From: Anastatus disparis
Taxonomy: Eukaryota; Arthropoda; Insecta; Hymenoptera; Eupelmidae
DNA: 64,000 nt
Assembly: GCA_017163975.1 (NCBI GenBank)
Contig: JAFFSR010000218.1
Location: 13,271,501 to 13,335,500, forward strand
Direction: 5' to 3'
Shown here: one piece after another, positions 25,190 through 37,670 of the stretch
Numbering within the stretch: the first letter of the stretch is position 1
Layout: the number at the start of each line of letters is the position of its first letter
Position numbers and translations under genes: made by a program
Notes under the pieces: model-generated
What the model was told of the DNA's origin: nothing
Database searches by the model: none
The model's input: only the letters and a program-made list of their open reading frames with translations

Positions 25190-25330
25190 TCTGACCTCGC
25201 GCCATAACAAAAAAATTATGAAGTATACGCGAGGGGTACTTCGAAAGTTAACGTGGGGCATTTTAAAGAAGTATATAAAGGAGCTATTATCCAGCTGCTG
25301 AGGTACCCAAAGGAATCATTTCAGAAGAGA
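25190..25330. promoter_or_regulatory. Short inverted repeat followed by a TATA-like box
   Basis: CCTCGCG (25195-25201) pairs exactly with CGCGAGG (25228-25234), with an inner CATAA/TTATG pairing across a poly-A loop. A TATATAAAG string lies 38 bp downstream (25272-25279), and a TCAGAAG string follows near 25321. The spacing from the TATA-like string to that possible initiator is about 50 bp, longer than the usual 25-35, so a promoter is only a weak suggestion. Confidence 0.2.
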
Positions 25331-25700
25331 GATAGACAGCTAATCTTGAAAGAATGGTGACCTCATGCTTGCATCGATTAAGCTGTCCCAAGTTAGTTAG
25401 AACTTATTATTTAAAGTTTGATGGATGTGAAAATGGGTGGAAAGGTAAAACAAAAGGTGATAGTATAAAGATATTCTGATCGGTGTAAAAAAGCAAAAAA
25501 AACTTAACGCATATAAACGTCCAAAATGGATTATTTTTAAATAATAGATATCAAATTAAAATAGAAGTGAAATTATTTTCCCTCAGGAAAAATATGAGGT
25601 TTCAACTAAATTTTTATTCTTTTATTATTCAAGTTATTACTAAAAGAAAAAAGATATTTGAATAAAAGCCATTATAGAATATAATAAAAATCATCCTTGA

Positions 25701-25991
25701 ATGCTAATACAATTTCCTGGCATTACGAATTCGACGAAGTTCAGTAGAAAAGTTAGGATACGTTCGGACATGATGTACGTTGAGGCATCGAGGACGATGA
25801 GTTCGCTCGTTTCGTTTCTTCCTCTAGTACAAAAACAAGAGGATGTCTCTTATCGATCGATGTTGCGGCTTTTGCGTGAAGAAAGGAAAAACTTGTTTTC
25901 TTCTCGAGTCCTCGTTCTCCTTTTTGTTGTTCTAACAGCTATGGGCTTTAGTTCGCTCTTTCTCTCTCTCATTCTCTTTCTTTTACTGTAA
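25701..25991 (+). other. 96-codon open frame with hydrophobic C-terminus, coding status unproven
   Basis: The predicted product has a polar, Arg/Ser-containing first two thirds. It ends in about 25 hydrophobic residues (residues about 69-96, rich in L, V and F), as in a tail-anchored protein. The hydrophobic end is encoded by a CT-rich tract, which by itself gives Leu, Phe and Ser codons. There is no homology I recognise and no obvious promoter or splice context. It is more likely a chance frame. Confidence 0.12.
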
Positions 25992-28900
25992 TTCTTCTTT
26001 TGTTCGCTTGAAAATTTAACTAGAGAATCCCAAGCCGCAATGTTTATTTAGTTGTAAAATAAGTGCTTTGCTCATTGAATATTTCATTTCACTAAGAGTG
26101 GAAATAGAAAAAATACGAAAAAGACTTTGTTAAGAGTTTCATTAAGTAAGTTTGAAATAGATTAATCTTTTAACTTCATTTAAATTTTAGTTCAAGGCCA
26201 ATATTTTTTTTTCTTAGTTTATTTCTTCGATATTAAGATCTAAACTAACTTCATGTATGAAATAAGGGCAAAGAACAAATGTAATAAGATTTCGCATGTA
26301 CAACAGAACATGGAACTGTTTAATCAAAGGCAGTACGTTAAAATCATAAAATTTCTTTAAGCCTTTTTCTTTAACGAAAAACATAAGGCATATTACATTT
26401 CAACGAGCGAAACCCTCTAATTTATGAATCTTTATCGCTGTACTTTCCTAAATTACTTTCGCATTCATGCCTAAGTACACTTAATATAACCAACGAGATA
26501 AAGTGGCTGCACGTGCGAACGAAATCTCGACTACACTAACACGAATATATAAAGCAAAAAAAATAAAAACGGGGACTGCACAGCACGCGAACACTTTTCT
26601 CATTTTTGCCTCTTGTTTTCGTATTTTTCTTTAATTTCATCTTTGCTTTTTGATCGTACTTTTACTTCCCTTTTCTTACAATATATTAAGGGTGAAAGAA
26701 TATATTTCTTTTATTACTAGTGCTATATAAATCAGAAAGATATTATCATTTACAAGTTACACAAAATCGATAAACGCTGACTCAATTTTTTTTAAGCTGG
26801 TGAAAAAAACTGAATTTACTTTCTTCGGTCTTTTTTACTTTAATCAATTTCAACAAATATAATAAATTCTGAATCTAAATTTTTAATAAAAATTAAATTT
26901 CATTCGAAACGTAAATACAAAAAGGTATCATTATATAATCAGAAAAGTTAAAGCGTGAAAGCTTCTATAACCCATTTGCAACTCGTTTCTTATCGGCCTT
27001 CATTTTGAATTTATAAAAGCTTCCAATAGGGTTTTGGCTACGCTTTGCAATAATACTAGACTGGGGCTACGCGTGAGATTTTGACGGGGAAAACGTGGCT
27101 TAGTAACCGTTTGTAGTAAATCCGGCGATTATGCTGTATAAACTTTTCGATCTCCGTTGTACGCCGATAAAGTGGTTTGGTTTATATTTTACGCTTTATT
27201 CGAACCGTAGAGAACAGGAAATAAAAAAAGATCTGACTGTGGAAAATGTTATAAATTTTTTATTAGTTAAAATTATTCTTATTACGACATAAAGACTTTT
27301 ATAAATTTGAATCAATATGTTTATATTTTATTCGATCTCGTTTTCTTTATCTCACGTAAAGTTTTAAATTTTCAATTTAAAATCCATGACTTTGAAGGTT
27401 CTTGTATATTTTTCTTTTTAATAAATTCAGAAATGTTTGTATGGCTATAAAAAAATCATAAAAATTTTAAGATGTTACCTTGCAATTTTTAATAAAGTAT
27501 CATTTTTGGTGAACCAGATTTAAGCACTAAAACAAAAATTCAAATAACTACCCTTTTTAATTTCTACTCACAGGACTCGCCTAATTTCAGTTTTAGCGCG
27601 TGGAACTGGCCACATCTGGATTTCTATATTTCCACAGTAATTTCCCATCGTATCTCACGCATATAGCGACCGTTACGAGAAACCCCCCCTCCACGAATTT
27701 TTACGACACCAGCGCCGCTAATTTCTACTCGTAAACTTGACTATTCCCAGAACGAACGTACAAAAGTACAAAGTAAAGCCTAAAGCAAATATATATATTA
27801 TATATACGCCATTTTAGCTATTCGTATGAAATAAAGTTAATTCGTTTAATGTACATAATATTACAAATGCATTACTAATGGATTACATTAATAATACTAA
27901 TGCTATGAACATTAGTAATTTAGTAATGTAATGCTAACATTATTATCAAATATCAAATTGTAATTCGAAGTATGTTAAACAATATTAGATAAATTTACAA
28001 TTCAACTAGTGTTGTTAAGAATACATTTGATCTCTTTCTAAAATATAGCTAAAAAAAACACATAATTCCGTAAATTTAAAAATTCTGTTTTTATTTATTC
28101 AGAAAAGAATATAAAAAAGCTTTATTTTTTGTTCTGGAAACAAAATGCATTAAGAACAGTCGATCAAAAAATGACCCAGTGAAATAAGCAATGCATAACT
28201 GTAGGACTCAAAATCAGTCGTTCACAAAAAGGAACGTCTAACGTACAAATTGGCACACCCATACATCTCATGGTAATGTTAAGTTCTGACACCATCGCGT
28301 GTTACTAATGCCTCTTAGCATAATCCAGAACGAGACTGATAGTTTGTAACGAGGGGGCTTTTCTCTCTCTCTCTCTCTTCCTCTCTCATTCTAATCAACC
28401 ATTGTGCGTTTAATATTCGTGTTCGTATTCTGACATGCTTTTTACTTCTCGGGTTTCTAATTTGAAAGGTATAGTCTCTTTTCAAACTTGAAACTCTAAA
28501 ATCTCAGTTCTAAGTTGCGCCATTTATAATTACTGACAATAGTAATGATGCCTGGAAAACGGAAGAAGGCAAACTCTCTTTCTTGTGTAAGAAGAAACTA
28601 ATGTCAACATTAATTTCAACCAAAGAAAGAGAAGAAGCTCATTATGTAAATTATAAATTTATTCAATTATGCCTTCCTTAGAATTTCATTTAAATTCAAT
28701 TATTGAAAAATATTTGCTAACTTATAATGGTTCTATTTACGACTGTCATAAATAATTTTCAAAAATACCACATTTCAAAATAATTATTCTAGCTTTAAAT
28801 CTTTTTGCTGAGTACAATAAGTACACAATAATTACAAACTACCTAAAATTTAGTCTGTAATTATAGGAAGACAAATAGGCTATGCAAACATTTCAAAAAG

Positions 28901-29440
28901 TTATATTACTCTTGTAAGATAAACAAGGCTCTTAGTTTAAACATTTTTATTTTTTTAAATTATAATTGTGATGATAAAGAAAATTTACAATGGTTTCATC
29001 AAATTGGTGTCAAAGGTGAGATTTAACAATTTTCAGGACATAATTTCGTCTTCTCAATTCATTTAATCCTATAATATCGAAACTATGAAAAAAATGAAAA
29101 ATATTGATCAAATTACTTGGGAAATGTTCTACTGTCTAACTGATTGATTTCTGCAATTCATAATTATTTATTTTTTTAAGTTTTTTTGGTTTAAGAAAAA
29201 ACTGTTTTAGGACCCCCTAACGAAATCGGAAACAGTCGGAATTATTGATCTAACTAACATATTTAATATGTCTTCTTTTGCTTATATTATGTGAAATATT
29301 AAAAAAACAAGCTTCAATGAATCATATTTGCTACACACGGTACAAAGGGGTAGTAAGTCAACCTAAAAGATGTTAATTTTTGAAATTAAAAATATTATTA
29401 CGTAGATTATACAATTAAAATATCCGTAAATGCATGGTGA
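25992..29440. other. Long AT-rich spacer with a mid hairpin
   Basis: No gene is recognised. Less AT-rich patches lie near 26400-26600, 26960-27200 and 27560-27800. A strong AT hairpin is annotated separately near 27.9 kb. A CT tract is present at about 28361-28386. Confidence 0.5.
27882..27932. repeat. AT-rich foldback hairpin
   Basis: The left arm (27882-27902, starting ATTACATTAATA) and the right arm (27910-27932, ending GTAATGTAAT) are reverse complements apart from a 2-nt length difference and one or two mismatches. The loop is CTATGAA. Variants of the same words (GCATTACTAATG at 27869-27880 and AATGC at 27930-27934) surround it, giving alternative foldings. It could be a MITE remnant, a small hairpin RNA or a chance AT palindrome. 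Confidence 0.55.
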
Positions 29441-29800
29441 CGGCTTGCTAAAAGTGTATAATTAAGTATCTAATCAAAATCCAACAATATAGCGTCACTT
29501 TAACGTACGAAAACGAGAGATAAAATTGTGGTAATTCGCGGAAGGACGAGGGGCACTTATCCTCCGAGGAAACGATGGCACACGCAAATGTTAGGCAATT
29601 ATTCGCTCGCTCGCTCTTAAAGAATGCCCGAAACACAGGGAGACAGAAAAGAGAGCGAGAGAAATAGTCAAAGTGAAACGACGTAGCCACCACGTTTCTC
29701 CTTTCTAATTTGATGAGCATGTTATCATAATGTGACCGTAATACTCGTGAGATACCCGAGCAATGATGACAGACAATGGACGAGAATACAAAGTAGAAAA
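29440..29800. promoter_or_regulatory. Small G+C-richer island
   Basis: It contains CGCTCGCTCGCTC and GAGAGCGAGAGAAA strings. The overlapping minus-strand 90-codon frame (29448-29720) has no recognisable domain. Confidence 0.2.
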
Positions 29801-30615
29801 GAGTTTTTCATTCTCTTACCTTGTTTTATTTTAACATGTGAATAAGCTTTTAACGAAAATTTTCCTGCTGAGCAATTAACTTTATGGCGTGTAAATTAAA
29901 TCACATTTTAAATGACATATGTTGCAATTTATTAATTAAACACAAAGCTTTATTGTCAAGAAAAAAAAATCAGTTTTCTCGGTTATAACTCCAGCAGCGT
30001 TTGTGTATACTTTTTATTAACGCATATTTTAAAATTTTAATTAAAACGATCTTTGTGCGATCTAAAGCAAACTATTTTATTCATCATAAAAAAAAACGAA
30101 GAAGAGGAAATGTACAAACGGACTTATCTGCGGAACGTGCTAAACACTGACTAAATTAGCATAATTAAAGAATCCGAATATGCAAACCCGCACACTTGGC
30201 TCTCTCCTCTAGTGCAGACGAAGCTCTTTAGTTCGATATTCTACGTAGGCTGCATTAAATATATAAGCTGAGAAGAAAAAAAAGTGCATAATACGTAAGT
30301 GATAGCATAATGAAATGCATTATACAACAAAATTAAAAGCTTTTTTCATAGCTCCATTCAAAAAACAATCTTTTGCTAAAAATAATTATTTGCTAATATA
30401 TTTGACTTGAAAGAAGTAATTATGGAGATTTGTATGTTTTCTCGAACAATTTGTATAAGAAAATGCATAATTTAACTTTCAGCCATATTATATTAAAATA
30501 AACATTTTATTCCGTAATTGAAGAAGCGAATATAAGCGTAAATATTTAAGTTAGTAAAATGCATGATTAAAAGCTTTTTGAGTAATTATGCATGCTATAA
30601 CCTTTTCTTTTAAAA
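29801..30615. other. AT-rich spacer
   Basis: No gene is seen. A less AT-rich patch sits at 30120-30260. Confidence 0.55.
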
Positions 30616-30619
30616 CAAT

Positions 30620-31090
30620 CTGTATAGATAGCAATGGAAAACCTTACTCTCATTATCTTTCTTAGCGTTAATAGTAGATGTAAAAACTTTAATAGCTCAG
30701 AGAGACGCTGCAATAGCAGCAGCAGCAGTCGGAGTAAGGGTACGGAAATAAGTGAGATAGAAAAGGAAAAGAGAAAAGGAAAGACTTTATCTCTCTTTGT
30801 TTTACTTTACAGCTTCCCTTATATAACAATGCACTAGTCTATTTGCTATGCAGAGTAGATATGGTACGGCAAAAGAGAAGAGAAGAGAGATGGATATTCT
30901 CTTGCGGACTGGAACGTATATAAGCGTTGTACGCTCGCGCCAACTCTATATCATAAGTGGATTCGTTAAGGGTTGTTATACCTTATCTTTCGTTTCATCC
31001 TTAACTCAAGCTCTAAATGAAACTTCTCTCTATACCAGAGGATTATCCAAGTTTCAACGTCAGATAGCTGGCATATAGGTTGGATCAGAA
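30620..31090. promoter_or_regulatory. Purine-rich island with (AGC)n
   Basis: An AGCAGCAGCAGCAG run near 30716-30730 is followed by GAAAAGGAAAAGAGAAAAGG and further GA-rich strings. Mixed sequence then continues to about 31085. Two consecutive + frames (30634-30837 and 30848-31078) have ordinary-looking amino-acid mixtures but no domain I recognise and no link to each other. Confidence 0.22.
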
Positions 31091-31540
31091 TCTACTCTGC
31101 ATGCTTTCCATAAGTATTTATATATTGTATTTGATATGGATCGAGACAATTATTTATTCTGTCAAACTCTGTTGATTCTTTTGTTAAATAACTGAATTTA
31201 TAGTTTTTATTCTTGATTTCAAGTTAACTTGTTTTGATCTAAATATTCATAATAAAGCTAAATTGGTCATTAAATTTGACTATTTGATATTTTATCAGAA
31301 ACAATGTTAGATTAATATTTTATAAGTCACATATTAAAAAAGGTGTAATTAAAATATTTATCTTTTCCGTTTAATTAAAATAAATAAATCTAAAACTGTA
31401 TATACACCATTAAAAGTAGTATAGAGAAAATTGAAAATGCTTTTGACAAGCTGCCGATGACAAGAAAATGGATTTTATTGATTAGCTTACTAATTAGTAC
31501 GAATAAATGTAATCAAATAATGGAAACGGATTGTCAAGTG
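31091..31540. other. AT-rich spacer
   Basis: Nothing is seen besides A/T-rich sequence leading into the (AT)n microsatellite. Confidence 0.55.
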
Positions 31541-31541
31541 T

Positions 31542-31543
<2 letters not shown>

Positions 31544-31591
<48 letters not shown>
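31544..31591. repeat. (AT)n microsatellite, about 24 units
   Basis: An uninterrupted AT dinucleotide tract of 47-48 nt is the longest simple repeat in the window. It is self-complementary, so it can extrude as a cruciform, and it is likely to vary in length between individuals. Confidence 0.97.
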
Positions 31592-31596
<5 letters not shown>

Positions 31597-31855
31597 CATA
31601 GTTTCATCAATGTAAATTGAAATATATTACCTTTTCGAACAAGTGTAATTATTAGTGCATATTTTAATTCCTCTTTTAAATTAGGCGCAATTTATTTTTA
31701 ACAGTAAATGAAGTTTTTGTATTTGCAATTTACATCAACTTTCAATGTCATGATAATTTACATTTTCAAAAGATAAATAAAAAAAATATATACATTTGCA
31801 TAATAATATAGTGTATTAAAAGATTTTTTATCGAAGATAAAGAAAAAAATATGAA
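31592..31855. other. AT-rich spacer
   Basis: No feature is seen. Confidence 0.6.
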
Positions 31856-32350
31856 TACTAGAAAAGCAAAAGTTTTAATTTCTCTTCTCGGGTCTTTCAG
31901 TATTCATCGACTATTGTAGCGTTCTTTCCATTCACTCTTTTCGATATTTTAATGTTCCCATTGGCATACAACGACAAAGAGTCGCGTGCAAATATAAAAA
32001 GGAAGAAAAAAAAAATAAAAGCTTTGCACCAAGCGCATGACACAGAACACCGTTAAAACCTGTGAAATATTCATGACCAACACCCTCCTCCATCCGCTAG
32101 AGGGCGCAAAAAAAAGTACGAAAGCGAGAGAAAAAAAAAGAGAGTTGTAAAGGTTAAAACGAGCGTTCCACAACCCTACGGATGCACCTCGAGGTCTAAA
32201 AACAAGAGAAAGAGAAAGAGAAAAACTTCGCGCCTTGTTATGGAGCCAAATTTACACCTTTTACGGCCGAAAATTGCAGTAGCGAAAGGACACCTTTCAG
32301 GTTTATGATTCTGGTACGAGTTTTATTTTTTCAGTTGTTTTGTTTTTTCT
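31856..32350. promoter_or_regulatory. Island with GA tracts and a splice-donor-like end
   Basis: Purine-rich strings (AAGAGAAAGAGAAAGAG) are followed by a mixed-composition stretch at about 32225-32300 that ends in TTTCAGGTTTATG. It could be a small exon or a regulatory element, but no reading frame supports coding. The minus-strand 74-codon frame at 31949-32173 is not recognised. Confidence 0.18.
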
Positions 32351-35300
32351 TGTTTCTTTGTTTCCTGAGAATGAGAAAATATGGCTTCCGTATGTGATAC
32401 TAAAATGAAGAACTTTAATGAGAATCCTGCAATAAACCTATTGATATGGAGTTCAGTTTATTAATCATTCGAAAATTTCACGTTTTTATTAATTAAAAAT
32501 AATGTAAATCTTGAAATATAGTAATTAATAAAATTTAATTAAAATTCTATAAATTTCGTAATTATCTACACGTGTAATTAGAAAATAATTATTTGAAAAT
32601 TCGTAAGCACAATAGGAGAAATTAAATTAATTTTGCTAAAAGCTAAATTAATTATGAAAATTACATATCATATCTAAAATATTCTGTAAAATACAACGAA
32701 TATTTAAAACTTTAAAGTAAATTTCCTTTGTTTATACTGTCTACCATGTGTATAGAGTAAAACTGAAATTACAATGAAAAATAGAACGACATTTTTGTCG
32801 TAGCTGCGAAAATAAATCTGGCCAAATTCAACATTTGCTCAACTACTGCTCTGCTTGCAAAATCATGTCACAAATATTTGATCATCAGACAGTCGAACGT
32901 CTATTCACTCCTATATTTTTTTACTTTTTTATTCAAAGGGATTTTCATACTTGAAAGATCTGGTAAAACATAAAAATTTATTCAGCCATCTAAAATTTTA
33001 TTTATCAAATGAAAAAAACAGGAAAGTAGTATTTATGAATTTTAGAAAAGTTTCGAAAGAATCAGATTATAAATTGATATATTTATAAAAATATTTACAA
33101 TGAAATTATATATTTGAGTTTTATGATTAATATGTTTATATTAATGAGTATTTTCATTAAAATTTTTGGATCGTTCGATTTTATCTTTGTAAATTTACTA
33201 TTACTAAATATTTGAAAATTTGTTATGACTGATATCGCAATAAGTTTGGTAAATTTTGAAAAACATAAAAGTAAATTCACCAATAAATACATGGTTGTAT
33301 AAAAATAAACGTGGTCGAGACGGGAAAAAATGCAGGAAGAGAAAAGAATTGCCATCAAAAGCAAAGCGAACACATCGGTGAGCTTGAAAGCTTGGATTAT
33401 TGAAAAAAAAGAACATAGAATTTCCGAATTATGTGAGTATAAAACGAGGGAGCAAAAATAAAACTATGTATAAACGAGGAGGACTCGTCGATGGCTCATT
33501 TTCCATTCGAAGCTTTACGTTTCTTTTCAGTTTTGGAATGAAAAGCTTCGTTTTTTTTTACCTAAAAATAAAAAAACTGCCCAGCACAGAATTCAATCCG
33601 CCAATTTCGAGAGCCCCGAAAGTTTGAAATTCTTTTTCGGTAGAACGCGTTTTGTGCGCGAGTACGAAATCAAAACTCGATGGATGAAAAAAAAAACATT
33701 GAGGATTGAATGTATGGGTTCCTTTTTTTGTTTCGTTTATTTTAATTTCTAGTTTGGAATTGAAAAAAACTAATTTAATTATGGATGAAATAGAGGAACG
33801 TTTGGTTTCTTATAAATTGATTGGAGAAATTGGAAATTATAAAACAGATTTTTTTAAATATTTGACTAAAAAATTATTTTCAATTTGAGGAACTCGATGT
33901 TATTCAAAATTCTGAAGTAATAAAAAATGTAAAAATTAAAATGATCAAATGATTAAAAAGTTTGTAGAGAAATTTTTTTCCTCTGGTTACGCACGTCATA
34001 GCACTAAATTACGCAGTGTCTCTTAGATATTCCATCATTGGTTGAAAATAGCAAAGTTTGTTTCCAAACTAGTGCCAAACTGTTGGTTGTAACTTCAGAA
34101 TTATCTTCAGTCGGGTAGACTCGTACTTTATGCTTTCTACCCCCGGTAAAACTTGTCAGTAACCACTATTATCTACAAACTATTTTCTTCAAATAAAAAG
34201 TTCTTTCAACTTAAACATTTCAATGTAGTTTGAATGTCTACTTCGTTTGCGGAAAGTTAAATAAATTAAAAGATTTTAATTTTAGATTTTCTTATCAATT
34301 TATTTTCAATTTTACAAAATTACAAACAAATTGTAGAGAAGAGCAATTTTTTTTCAAACTGACGGTACAAATCAATAGTATATTTTTGAATTATTAAACC
34401 ATCTAAAATAAGTCGAAATGAAATACTATTTTTCGATATTTTCAAAACTATCGACATGTTATTTTAATAAAAACTTTTATGGTCGAATAATAATTCGAAC
34501 AGATTGTTGAGTTCGAGAGTCATACAGCGCTTTGAAATTCGTTGACAAATATTTTTAGAAAAATTCGATTGTACTATTAAAAAATATTTTTGATGAAAAA
34601 ATTTTGTATGACTTGAAAAAAGAGCATACAAAATAGCACACAGAATAGTCGACATAGTTTAAAACTTTAAAGCTTATGGTAATCAAAATTTTACTAAATC
34701 ATTTCAAAATATAAAATTTTGGTTGAACAATAAATTTCATAACATAGAATAACATTTTAGATACAAAAGTTAAAAAAAACGATAACTACTTTTTTTTGTT
34801 TTCAAATTGCATTCAAACCTCTACATGGTATAAAACGAAAAACTCAAAAAACCAAATTAAAAAAAAAGAGTAAAAAATCAAATTCAAAATAAAAACAAGA
34901 AAGTAAAAATACCGTAAAATCTATAAAATGAAAAATCATAAAATGTAAAGCAACGAATGAAAATTCAAAAAAAAGAGAAAAAAAATGGTATTGGAACGAT
35001 TTTGATATTGGGGAAGCTCATCAAAAAGTTTATAACTGTTTGAATAAGTAGAGAAAAAACGAGAGAGCTATAATAAACCTCTGCTCGATATTCGGCGGAT
35101 ACGCGATTACGCATAAACGAACCTTTGAGACTCCTGAGTATTGGAATTATCCGTTTTCAAATAAGAAGAAAAAAAGTAGATTTATTATCTGTTTTCCAGC
35201 TTTTTCACGATAATCTTTCCTACGTTCTTTTACATTTCATATAAATTCAAATGAGGTAAAAGGAGCTTTGGGAAAAAATGCGCAGACTAATTAATTAAAA

Positions 35301-36040
35301 CACGAATGTTATCATAATCTGATTGATTAGATTCAAAGAATAATGAAGTTTCATTATTTTTTATTATTTAAAGAGCTTTTACAATTAATCAGATTTTACT
35401 GCAAACTTTTTTTTACCTTAATTTATTAAAAAAGTCTACTTTTACTACATTTATAATTTTCTGATATTTATAGAATTTTATTAATTAGTAAACTATTTCA
35501 TTATTTAACATTTTAGTATTTATAAAATTAATTATTATTTTCTTATTAATAATATTATGATAAAATAAATATATCCGTATATTTTCAAGCTAAATATACA
35601 GAAAATTAAAAAGTAAAAAAAGAGATGTAAATAATATTTTTAAAATATCGGAAAATCACAGAATTAATAATCTTTACATTTGATATTGATATTTATAATC
35701 ACCACACTAGAGATTCTCAGTAATATTTCTTAATAATATTTTATTGAAGCAAAAATATATGTACAAATATTATCATTTATAGCGATTATTAAATTATTTT
35801 AATTGAAAAGAAATAAAATAGAATTTTATTTGTTAATCAATAATTCTAATTGTCAATAATCAATTAACTAATTGAAATTCTGTATTTTGAAATTATACTA
35901 TTTTATTATGTAAGAGTTTTTAAACAATTATAAAATAATATTTATGAAATTGAAAATAAAATACCTTTACAAAATAAGAATAAATAAGTAATTGTAAAAT
36001 ATAAAAAAGTCTTCAATAAAAAAAAAATCTCTAAAAATAA
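32351..36040. other. Long AT-rich spacer
   Basis: There is no gene in 3.7 kb. A slightly more mixed patch lies at 33280-33700 and another at 35040-35160. Open frames here (33095-33373, 33400-33627, 33706-33888 and 34464-34655) are AT-driven. The stretch 35300-36010 is among the most AT-rich in the window. Confidence 0.5.
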
Positions 36041-36960
36041 GAGATCAAAACTCTGCAACGGCTACAGTTGTTAGCTGGAAAAGCTATAAAAGAACACGCG
36101 ATAGCAGATATTACGAAAGAAGATATAGAAAAGGAAAAAAAAAGGAGAGACAATTTAGAGGAGAATCATATAACTCGTATACCTGACGCACTAACATACG
36201 TCATGTTAATACCATTGCATTATACAAACTAGTCGCGTATAGGATGAGTATTCTCGAGTTACCTTCAGGAGGGTGAAAATGTTAGAAAAGAGTAGACGTA
36301 AGAAAAAGAAAGAGAAAGAGCAAAGGCTACTTAGACGGCCGTAATTTTAGTTTTAGCACCCTCAACTTATATTCTCTCTGTCTCGACCTCTCTTTATTTC
36401 TTTCCTTTTTTTTCACTTATATGTGTTGGTTCGTATTCTTCTTTTGCCGCTGTAACTGACGCATATAACACTGCCTGCTTCGTATTCTTTTGGCTTTTCC
36501 TTTTTCCGTTCTGCACGTCGCACATCTGCTCACTTAAAGTTCGTATCCACTCGCTCATACCCACAAAGATCTTTTTTTTCTATTTTTTGCTTGCTTTAAT
36601 CCTTTCGCCTCTTTTTTTTTCTTTGCCACCTCTATTCTTCTCCTTTTTTCCTTGTTTTTTTTTGTGCTCTTAAAGGGTATACGCCTTCTTTATCATTGCC
36701 TCTTGAGTTAGCTCTGGTATCTCTGTCTGTAATTTAACTGTGGAAATGGCGGATTTAACGCTATTTTCCAAGGCTTTTAACGATGAAATTACCTTTTGAT
36801 AATGGTTCCCACCCCCTTTTTCTCCCACCACCGACGATCAAGGAAATAAGTGCTTTATCTTTTATGAACGTTGTTATTACCGTGATTGCGCGAACGAATT
36901 CATTTCTTGAATTTTTTTTTCTAATTCTATCGTGAAAAACTGATCATCTGGAAGATGTAG
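36041..36960. promoter_or_regulatory. Large island with a sharp purine-to-pyrimidine switch
   Basis: The + strand is purine-rich at about 36110-36325 (GAAAAGGAAAAAAAAAGGAGAG, AAGAAAAAGAAAGAGAAAGAG). It turns strongly pyrimidine-rich at about 36365-36675 (TCTCTCTGTCTCGACCTCTC, CTTTCC runs). The switch is centred on ACGGCCGT near 36340. No credible frame exists. This composition could form triplex (H-DNA) structures or mark a nucleosome-poor regulatory core. Confidence 0.28.
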
Positions 36961-37571
36961 AGATAAAAAAAAGATCCAACGAGCCTTCGTTTTCTTTGGA
37001 GAAAAGCATTATATAAATTACATCTTTTTATTCCATAGAGGAAAGTATGAATGATTTCAAAGCATAATTTCTGTCTTTTTAGATAAAGATAATATAATCA
37101 TAAAAAGCAAGTTTTGTTTTTAAATATTTAAATTCAAGAAAGCAAGATTTATTAAAAAGCATTTAAATTAAATCATAAAATTGTCACATTAAATTTGCTT
37201 GCTCAAATAACTGTTTCGAACGAAGAAGTGTCTAAGGATGAATAAGTGACGAGCTCCTTCAGACGCAATAAACAGTCAACTCGATTTCAACTCAACTGGC
37301 GCCAAGTGTTTCTGAACTTGTTTTAGGATGACAGTCTTATAAACGCCTCTGATAGCTTCATCCAACGTAAACGCACGTCATTTAATAAAAGATTCAGTAA
37401 AAACTGGATTACCTGATAAATTATAAGTTATCCATTAAAAGTAATTGAACATATAAATGGTATTATCTAGTAAAATAAAGTCTCATTTGCAAGTGTTCTA
37501 TATAAAAGATCTAAATAAAGACTTTAATTGAGTTGATAAAAATAAATGAAAATATAAATGCAATGTATTTA
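36961..37571. other. AT-rich spacer
   Basis: It is mostly A/T. A patch with more G+C lies at 37220-37390 and contains GGCGCC. No gene is seen. Confidence 0.5.
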
Positions 37572-37581
37572 ACAGAATTTG

Positions 37582-37670
37582 TTCTGTCAGATAAGTGACA
37601 ATAGCAAATTCTGTCAGATGAGTAACAATAGCAAATTCTGTCAGATGAGTGACAATAGCAAATTCTGTCA
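37582..37670. repeat. 27-bp minisatellite, three copies plus a partial
   Basis: The units 37582-37608, 37609-37635 and 37636-37662 start TTCTGTCAGAT and end CAATAGCAAA. They differ at only two positions (A/G at position 12 and A/G at position 16). An 8-nt partial unit follows. The left edge makes a hairpin: ACAGAA (37572-37577) pairs with TTCTGT (37582-37587). High identity suggests recent expansion. A 27-bp period is a multiple of three, but there is no coding support. Confidence 0.95.
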
